Below, in pieces: positions 21,160 to 25,349 of a stretch of DNA of 25,349 bases. This DNA comes from CAZDXV01 sp964648705 (GTDB lineage Bacteria > Patescibacteriota > Minisyncoccia > Minisyncoccales > GWA2-38-27). The stretch covers positions 1-25,349 of the forward strand of contig CAZYOI010000003.1 of NCBI GenBank assembly GCA_964648705.1, given 5' to 3'. The position numbers were made by a program, and so were the translations under genes. The stretch's first letter is position 1, and every line of letters begins with the position of its first letter. The notes under the pieces were generated by a model. That model saw only the letters and a list, made by a program, of their open reading frames with translations. It was not told the DNA's origin and did no database searches.

Positions 21160-21904
21160 AAATTTGCTGGTGAATTAACTTGTTGCTGGCAATAATGCCT
21201 TTTAAGTTTTTAATTTCTCTCTTGTATTCCAGATCCTCTCCTTCAAGGTCTGTCATTTTACCGCCGGCCTCCTCTAAAATTAATTGGGGGGCACAAGTGT
21301 CCCATTGGCAGGTTTTATCAGAAAAAGTCAGATAACCCTCGGCCTTCCCTTCAGCTATCAACCCTGCTTTAAAACCGATGCTTCCAGCCCTTACGGCCAA
21401 AACCCCTGTCTCGTTCAAAAAATCCTTCGTGTTTTTGTCTAAATGAAAACGGCTGGTAACTATCCGCGAATTTTTCAAATCTTTCGCTTCTGAAACCTTG
21501 ATTCTAGAATTGTTTAAAAAAGCGCCCTTTCCTTTAAAAGCCCGGTAAAGTTTATCCTTGGCTGGGAGATAAACTACCCCCAAAACCGGCTTATTTCTTT
21601 CTATTAATCCTATCATTATAGCGAACTCTCCGGTTTTTTCCAAAAAATCCCGCGTTCCATCCAAAGGATCTATTATCCATCTCTTTTCAGATTTAAAGCT
21701 GGGCTCTTCTTTTTCTTCTGAAAGAACTTCATATCCGAATTCAAAAATCTCTTTTAGAATAATCTTTTGCGAAAGAATATCAGCTTCTGTAACTGGGCTC
21801 TTATCCTCTTTCTTAAAAACTTTATATTTTTTATTATATTTTTTTAAAATTTCTTTGCCTGCTTTTTTAACAGCTGTAACAGCCTTTTCAGTTTCTTTTT
21901 CCAT
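21125..21904 (-). CDS. cysQ: 3'(2'),5'-bisphosphate nucleotidase, CysQ-like
   Basis: Mg-dependent phosphatase of the inositol-monophosphatase superfamily that removes the 3'-phosphate from PAP or PAPS. Metal-binding motifs are in place: KSPVTEAD (about 34-41), E64 in SEEKEE, WIIDPLDGTRDFL (about 76-88) and the C-terminal CQWDTCAPQLILEEAGG. The 259-aa length is normal. It is first in a two-gene unit with Sat-CysC, which strongly favours CysQ over an inositol phosphatase. A TATTAT lies 6 bases before the ATG, but no -35 box is evident. Confidence 0.9.
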   Translation of the reverse strand: MEKETEKAVTAVKKAGKEILKKYNKKYKVFKKEDKSPVTEADILSQKIILKEIFEFGYEVLSEEKEEPSFKSEKRWIIDPLDGTRDFLEKTGEFAIMIGLIERNKPVLGVVYLPAKDKLYRAFKGKGAFLNNSRIKVSEAKDLKNSRIVTSRFHLDKNTKDFLNETGVLAVRAGSIGFKAGLIAEGKAEGYLTFSDKTCQWDTCAPQLILEEAGGKMTDLEGEDLEYKREIKNLKGIIASNKLIHQQIYDRATRRKINR

Positions 21905-22094
21905 TTTAAAATAATATTTTGGTAATACTCTGCCCTTTTTCCTGCCGCGCTCTAAAACATAATGACTTCATTGTATCCCTTTTTTTAAAGTTTTCTGTCT
22001 AAATTATATTTTATAATTAACATTAACAGGTAATTAAAGATATTCAGTTATTAAAACCACGCCATACTTTATTAAAAAATAAAAGAAAATTAGC
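21905..22094. other. 190-bp A+T-rich intergenic region
   Basis: Separates the aminotransferase operon from cysQ. I see no gene, no convincing promoter and no GC-rich hairpin. The only symmetric element is AATTATA-TTT-TATAATT at 22002-22018, which is weak evidence in such A+T-rich sequence. The cysQ start signal must lie at its lower end. Confidence 0.5.
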
Positions 22095-23189
22095 TTAGTT
22101 ATAAAATTCCTTTACAACATTTATAACATAATCTATCTGCTCTTCAGTTAATTCAGGATACATAGGTAAAGATATTACTTCATCTGCTAGTTTCTCAGAT
22201 AGAGAAAGATTGAAATGAGAAAGACCTAATCCTTCCTGTTTATGATTTGCCACAGGATCTTTTATTAAGGTTTCTATTCCTTTTTCTTTTAGAAAGAAAT
22301 ATAATTCATTTCTTTTTTGAGCTCTTAAAACATAATTCTGAAAAACGTCATAATGATCGGAATCTGAATATGGAGGAAGTTTTATTCCTTCAATACCGGA
22401 TAAACCCTCCTTATACCTTTCAGCTATTTCTCTTCTCTTTTCCAGCCAGGAAGGAAGGTATTTCATTTTCACATTTAAGACAGCTGCCTGAAGATTATCC
22501 AGCCTGCTCGTAAACCCGTAAGAAGTTATCTCTTTTTTTGTCTTTTGCCCGTGATTTCTCAAGAGGCGGACTTTTTCTGCTATTTTCTCGCTGTCTGTTG
22601 TAACAGCTCCTCCGTCTCCTAAAGCTCCTAGTATCTTAGCGGGATAAAAACTAAAACAGCCCGTTAAACCGAAGCTTCCTCCTCTTTTCTCTTTAAACTC
22701 GGCTCCCAGAGCCTGGGCTGAATCTTCAATGATAACCAGATTATGCTTTTCGGCTATTTCTCCTATTTTATCCATTTGGCAGACTCTTCCGTTGAGGTGA
22801 ACCGGAATAATAGCCCGGGTCTTTGAGGTGACAGCTTTTTCTAATTTATCTGTATCTATCAAGTAGTCTTCTCCTACATCCGCTAAAACAAGACTAGCTC
22901 CTGCATGAAAGACAGCCTCTATAGAAGAAAAAAAGGTATGAGAGACTGTTATAACCTCGTCTCCTTTCCCGATTCCGGCCGCCATCAAAGAAAAGATAAG
23001 GGCGTCAGAGCAGCTGTTCAACCCTACAGCGTATTTTACGCCTACAAAGTCAGCCAATCTTTTTTCAAACTCTTCAACATCCTCCCTTAAAATTAAATCT
23101 CCATTTAAAAGAGTTTTCTCTATAGCCCGGTCAATTTCTCCTTTTATGCTCTTATACTGCAAAGGATAATTTACAAAGGGAACCTTCAT
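22095..23189 (-). CDS. DegT/DnrJ/EryC1/StrS-family sugar aminotransferase
   Basis: Pyridoxal-phosphate enzyme of 364 aa that transfers an amino group to a keto-sugar nucleotide for surface glycan synthesis. Seen in order: GLNSCSDALIFSLMAAGIG (cofactor phosphate site), D156 in IIEDSAQALGA, and the Schiff-base Lys185 in CFSFYPAKILGALGDGGA. RNHGQ and SRLDNLQAAVL follow, then the C-terminal small domain. All catalytic residues are present. Its ATG overlaps the transketolase subunit stop by four bases (ATGA), so it is the third gene of that operon. A decayed relative lies at 19288-19440. Confidence 0.92.
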   Translation of the reverse strand: MKVPFVNYPLQYKSIKGEIDRAIEKTLLNGDLILREDVEEFEKRLADFVGVKYAVGLNSCSDALIFSLMAAGIGKGDEVITVSHTFFSSIEAVFHAGASLVLADVGEDYLIDTDKLEKAVTSKTRAIIPVHLNGRVCQMDKIGEIAEKHNLVIIEDSAQALGAEFKEKRGGSFGLTGCFSFYPAKILGALGDGGAVTTDSEKIAEKVRLLRNHGQKTKKEITSYGFTSRLDNLQAAVLNVKMKYLPSWLEKRREIAERYKEGLSGIEGIKLPPYSDSDHYDVFQNYVLRAQKRNELYFFLKEKGIETLIKDPVANHKQEGLGLSHFNLSLSEKLADEVISLPMYPELTEEQIDYVINVVKEFYN

Positions 23190-24085
23190 GTTTTTTTGGA
23201 TATTAATTCAGCTATTTTCTTTGCGTTGAGATTGTATTTATCTCTCAAATATTCAGCGCTGCCGACCAAAGAGGGATATTGATCGGGAACCCCTATTCTC
23301 TCAAAAGATCCTTTCCACTCAGATTCTGCCAGAACCTCTGCCGCAGCAGAACCCAGCCCTCCTATTACATTATGCTCCTCTACGGTAAACACTTTATCAA
23401 TCCCCTCTAGCTCTTTAAGCAGCTTTTCTCTGTTTATGGGTTTTAGAGTGTGAAGGCTGATTACTTTCCAATCGCGCCCTTCTGAAGCTTTAAGAGCGGC
23501 CTCTGCCCCTGTCCCGGTGGCAATCAGGGCTGTCTTCTTACCCTCTTTTAAAACAGACGGCTCTCCTATCCTCAAATCAGGCCTTTCTTTGTAGAGGTCT
23601 CCTTCTCCGCTTCTTCCCAGTCTTAAATAAACGGGTCCTTCCAAATTGTAAGCTTTTTCCATTAAAATATCTGTCTCTAGAGGGTCTGCGGGACAGATAA
23701 CCGTCATATTAGGCAGGCTTCTCAAAACAGCCAGATCCTCTATGGCATAATGGGTAGCTCCCAATGTTCCGTAAGAAAAGCCCCCTCCCACTCCGACTAT
23801 TTTAACATTGAGGTTCTGATAGCAGATATCGTTCTTTATCTGCTCCAAGCACCTTAAGGTAACAAAAGGAACAATGGAATAAAGATAGGGTTTTTTGCCG
23901 TTTAAAGCCAAACCGGCAGCAACTCCCGCCATATTCTGCTCTGCTACGCCGCAGTTGACAAATCTTTGAGGAAATTTTTCTTGAAAATCTTCAAAAACAG
24001 AAAAGCCGAGGTCTCCCGTCAAAAGGTAGACATTTTTATCCCGCTCGGCTATCTTAGTCAAGCTTTTAACAAAAGTGTTTCTCAT
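23186..24085 (-). CDS. transketolase, C-terminal subunit
   Basis: Second half of a split thiamine-diphosphate transketolase, 299 aa. It holds the pyrimidine-binding domain with the catalytic Glu in NCGVAEQNMAGVAAGLAL (about 45-62), FVTLRCLEQIKND, ATHYAIEDLAVLRSLPNM and the C-terminal transketolase domain (IATGTGAEAALKA, VFTVEEHNVIGGLG). It works as a heteromer with the product of the gene overlapping it upstream by four bases. Split transketolases occur in many candidate-phylum bacteria and archaea. They are also used in surface-sugar and cyclitol pathways, so either the pentose-phosphate pathway or a special sugar is possible. Confidence 0.93.
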   Translation of the reverse strand: MRNTFVKSLTKIAERDKNVYLLTGDLGFSVFEDFQEKFPQRFVNCGVAEQNMAGVAAGLALNGKKPYLYSIVPFVTLRCLEQIKNDICYQNLNVKIVGVGGGFSYGTLGATHYAIEDLAVLRSLPNMTVICPADPLETDILMEKAYNLEGPVYLRLGRSGEGDLYKERPDLRIGEPSVLKEGKKTALIATGTGAEAALKASEGRDWKVISLHTLKPINREKLLKELEGIDKVFTVEEHNVIGGLGSAAAEVLAESEWKGSFERIGVPDQYPSLVGSAEYLRDKYNLNAKKIAELISKKT

Positions 24086-24885
24086 TTCTCAAGATCCTTT
24101 AAAGCTTTTTCATATTCTTCTTCGGAAAAATGCTTGTAGTGGGATACTAATTTATTCTCCAAAAATGAAATCCCTTTTCCCTTGACAGTATGGGCTATAA
24201 CTAAGCTGGGTTTTCCTTTTTCAAAAGGAATCTTAGAAAAAGCGTTCACCAGCTCCTCTACATTATGGCCGTCTGTTTCTTCAACCTCCCATCCGAAATC
24301 TTCCCACTTTTTCTTCAGGGGCTCTATATTCAAAACCTTGTTGATCCTTCCTAAGGCCTGGAGCTTGTTGTAATCGATAGTCGCTACAAGATTGTCCAGT
24401 CTATGGTGAGAAGCAAAAAGGGCGGCTTCCCAGTTAGAGCCTTCCTGGCACTCCCCGTCGGAAAGTAAGGCGAATATCCTGTAATTCTTTTTATCTTTTT
24501 TTGCCGCTAAAGCGATGCCGGAAGCCATAGGCAGTCCGTGCCCTAAAGAACCGGTGGAAACTTCCACTCCCGGCATGCATTGATATGTAGAATGACCTGC
24601 CATTCTGGTTCCCTCCCGGCAGTAATCTTTTAAAGACTCTTTCGGGAAGAACCCCTTTCTGGCCAAAACAGAATAAAGAGCGGCTACAGCATGACCTTTG
24701 CTTAAAATAAATCTGTCTCTTTCTTCTAAAAAAGGGTTCTGGGGATCAACAGAAAGAATTTTATAATAAAGAGAAATAAGAATTTCAACACAAGAAAGAG
24801 AAGACCCGATATGGGCCTCTTTTGCCTTGTGAACCATTTTAAGAATATCAATCCTTATCTCTTTTGCCAGCTGAGAATAATCCAT
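24082..24885 (-). CDS. transketolase, N-terminal subunit
   Basis: First half of the split transketolase, 267 aa, carrying the diphosphate-binding domain. Signatures are AHIGSSLSCVEILISLYY (about 24-41), RFILSKGHAVAALY, STGSLGHGLPMASGIALA and the thiamine-binding segment SDGECQEGSNWEAALFAS, with Ser in place of the more common Gly before DGE, ending in the DYNK metal-ligand Asn. HTVKGKG follows near residue 233. It is the first gene of the transketolase-aminotransferase operon, with a promoter 6 bases upstream. Confidence 0.93.
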   Translation of the reverse strand: MDYSQLAKEIRIDILKMVHKAKEAHIGSSLSCVEILISLYYKILSVDPQNPFLEERDRFILSKGHAVAALYSVLARKGFFPKESLKDYCREGTRMAGHSTYQCMPGVEVSTGSLGHGLPMASGIALAAKKDKKNYRIFALLSDGECQEGSNWEAALFASHHRLDNLVATIDYNKLQALGRINKVLNIEPLKKKWEDFGWEVEETDGHNVEELVNAFSKIPFEKGKPSLVIAHTVKGKGISFLENKLVSHYKHFSEEEYEKALKDLEK

Positions 24886-24891
24886 ATATCC

Positions 24892-24920
24892 AGTATAGAG
24901 AAAGAATACCTAAAAATCAA
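24892..24920 (-). promoter_or_regulatory. sigma70-type promoter of the transketolase operon, leaderless
   Basis: TTGATT (24915-24920), a 17-base spacer and TATACT (24892-24897) on the minus strand, directly after the sugar transferase stop codon. Only 6 bases lie between the -10 and the ATG at 24885, so the transcript should start at the start codon. Confidence 0.7.
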
Positions 24921-25349
24921 TCAAAACAAAGCTGAAAAGAGAGTTTTAAAGAATATCTTAATATCAAGCCATAAGGATCTTTCTCTTACGTATTTTAAAG
25001 CCAGTTTTATCTTCTGAGGCTTAATCTTTTCTCTGTAGGCCTTATGGGGATCTTCGCTTCCCTTTAAAATCTCCTCTTCGTGGATATCGGCCAAAGTAGC
25101 CAGGTCTGTCATACCGGGTTTTACGCTCAAAATCTCCCTCTTCACCTCTTCTTTGTAGGTTTCAATCTCGGAAAGAACTTCGGGCCTAGGCCCTATAAAG
25201 CTCATTTCCCCCTTTAAAACATTCCACAGCTGAGGCAGTTCATCCAGGTTATGCTTTCTTAGAAACTTTCCTATTTCGGTCAGACGAGGATCGTCTGCCG
25301 AAGTAGAGGGGCCTCCTTTTTTGTCAGCGCCTACTATCATTGTCCTGAA
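24921..25349 (-). CDS. bacterial sugar-phosphate transferase, C-terminal part (cut by window edge)
   Basis: Membrane enzyme of the WcaJ/PglC type that loads the first sugar phosphate onto undecaprenyl phosphate for surface polysaccharide assembly. The frame is open through the window edge (FRTMIVGAD at its start), so the N-terminal membrane anchor is outside. Seen are DPRLTEIGKFLRKHNLDELPQ with the catalytic-type acidic region, LWNVLKGEMSFIGPRPE, and SVKPGMTDLATL in place of the common KPGITG. The ending is YVRERSLWLDIKIFFKTLF. It is upstream of the transketolase and aminotransferase genes, which supports a surface-glycan locus. Confidence 0.9.
   Translation of the reverse strand, partial: FRTMIVGADKKGGPSTSADDPRLTEIGKFLRKHNLDELPQLWNVLKGEMSFIGPRPEVLSEIETYKEEVKREILSVKPGMTDLATLADIHEEEILKGSEDPHKAYREKIKPQKIKLALKYVRERSLWLDIKIFFKTLFSALF

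Noticed and set aside
22002..22018. A+T-only inverted repeat in the cysQ upstream region
   Set aside because: Seven-base A/T arms are expected by chance in such sequence, and it overlaps no promoter.

Overview
The window is a compact, roughly 40 % G+C bacterial segment. Almost every gene lies on the minus strand, adjacent genes overlap by a few bases, and TGA is used as a stop codon. Several features fit a Candidate Phyla Radiation (Patescibacteria, probably Parcubacteria-like) genome: Lys/Glu-rich short versions of housekeeping proteins, a sigma-region-4/HARE-HTH protein, a VirD4-like ATPase ending in a four-Cys zinc ribbon next to a membrane partner, and several proteins of no recognisable family. 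This placement is inferred from gene content; no rRNA or marker tree is available here.

Reading along the minus strand from high to low coordinates. (1) About 25349-19500 is a surface-polysaccharide and sulfur-activation block: a sugar-phosphate transferase cut by the window edge, a split transketolase, a DegT-type aminotransferase, then CysQ and a fused Sat-CysC. (2) A decayed aminotransferase fragment (about 19288-19440) and a bidirectional terminator precede a WbpM/CapD-like membrane nucleotide-sugar dehydratase. (3) 17324-14980 holds an MNT-HEPN pair, a 200-bp non-coding region that looks like two tandem ~65-nt structured RNAs, murB, and a DUF6922-AbiEii pair whose toxin has lost its catalytic core. 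(4) 14764-11130 carries hpf, secA, a cold-shock protein and an unknown 89-aa protein. (5) 11068-6902 carries a phosphoesterase, a DUF1614 membrane protein, the only convincing plus-strand gene (9272-9898, unknown) and secD-secF. (6) 6848-93 carries the sigma4-HARE regulator, the membrane protein/ATPase pair, pgk, a RecJ-like DHH nuclease and an RNase HI.

Two expression styles stand out. Housekeeping and operon-leading genes have a sigma70-type -10 box only 6-11 bases before the start codon, usually with a -35 box 17 bases further up, so their mRNAs should be leaderless or nearly so. In contrast, the two unknown genes at 9272-9898 and 11130-11399 have consensus TTGACA/TATAAT promoters, ~35-nt leaders, near-identical AAGGAGAGA Shine-Dalgarno sequences, C-rich codon use and strong terminators. 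They look like the most strongly expressed genes here, yet I recognise neither.

The best candidates for something undescribed are the paired RNA elements upstream of murB (with an operator-like palindrome over the second promoter), the two highly expressed unknown proteins, and the leaderless promoter architecture. The membrane-protein/VirD4-like ATPase pair is a further candidate DNA- or protein-translocation module.
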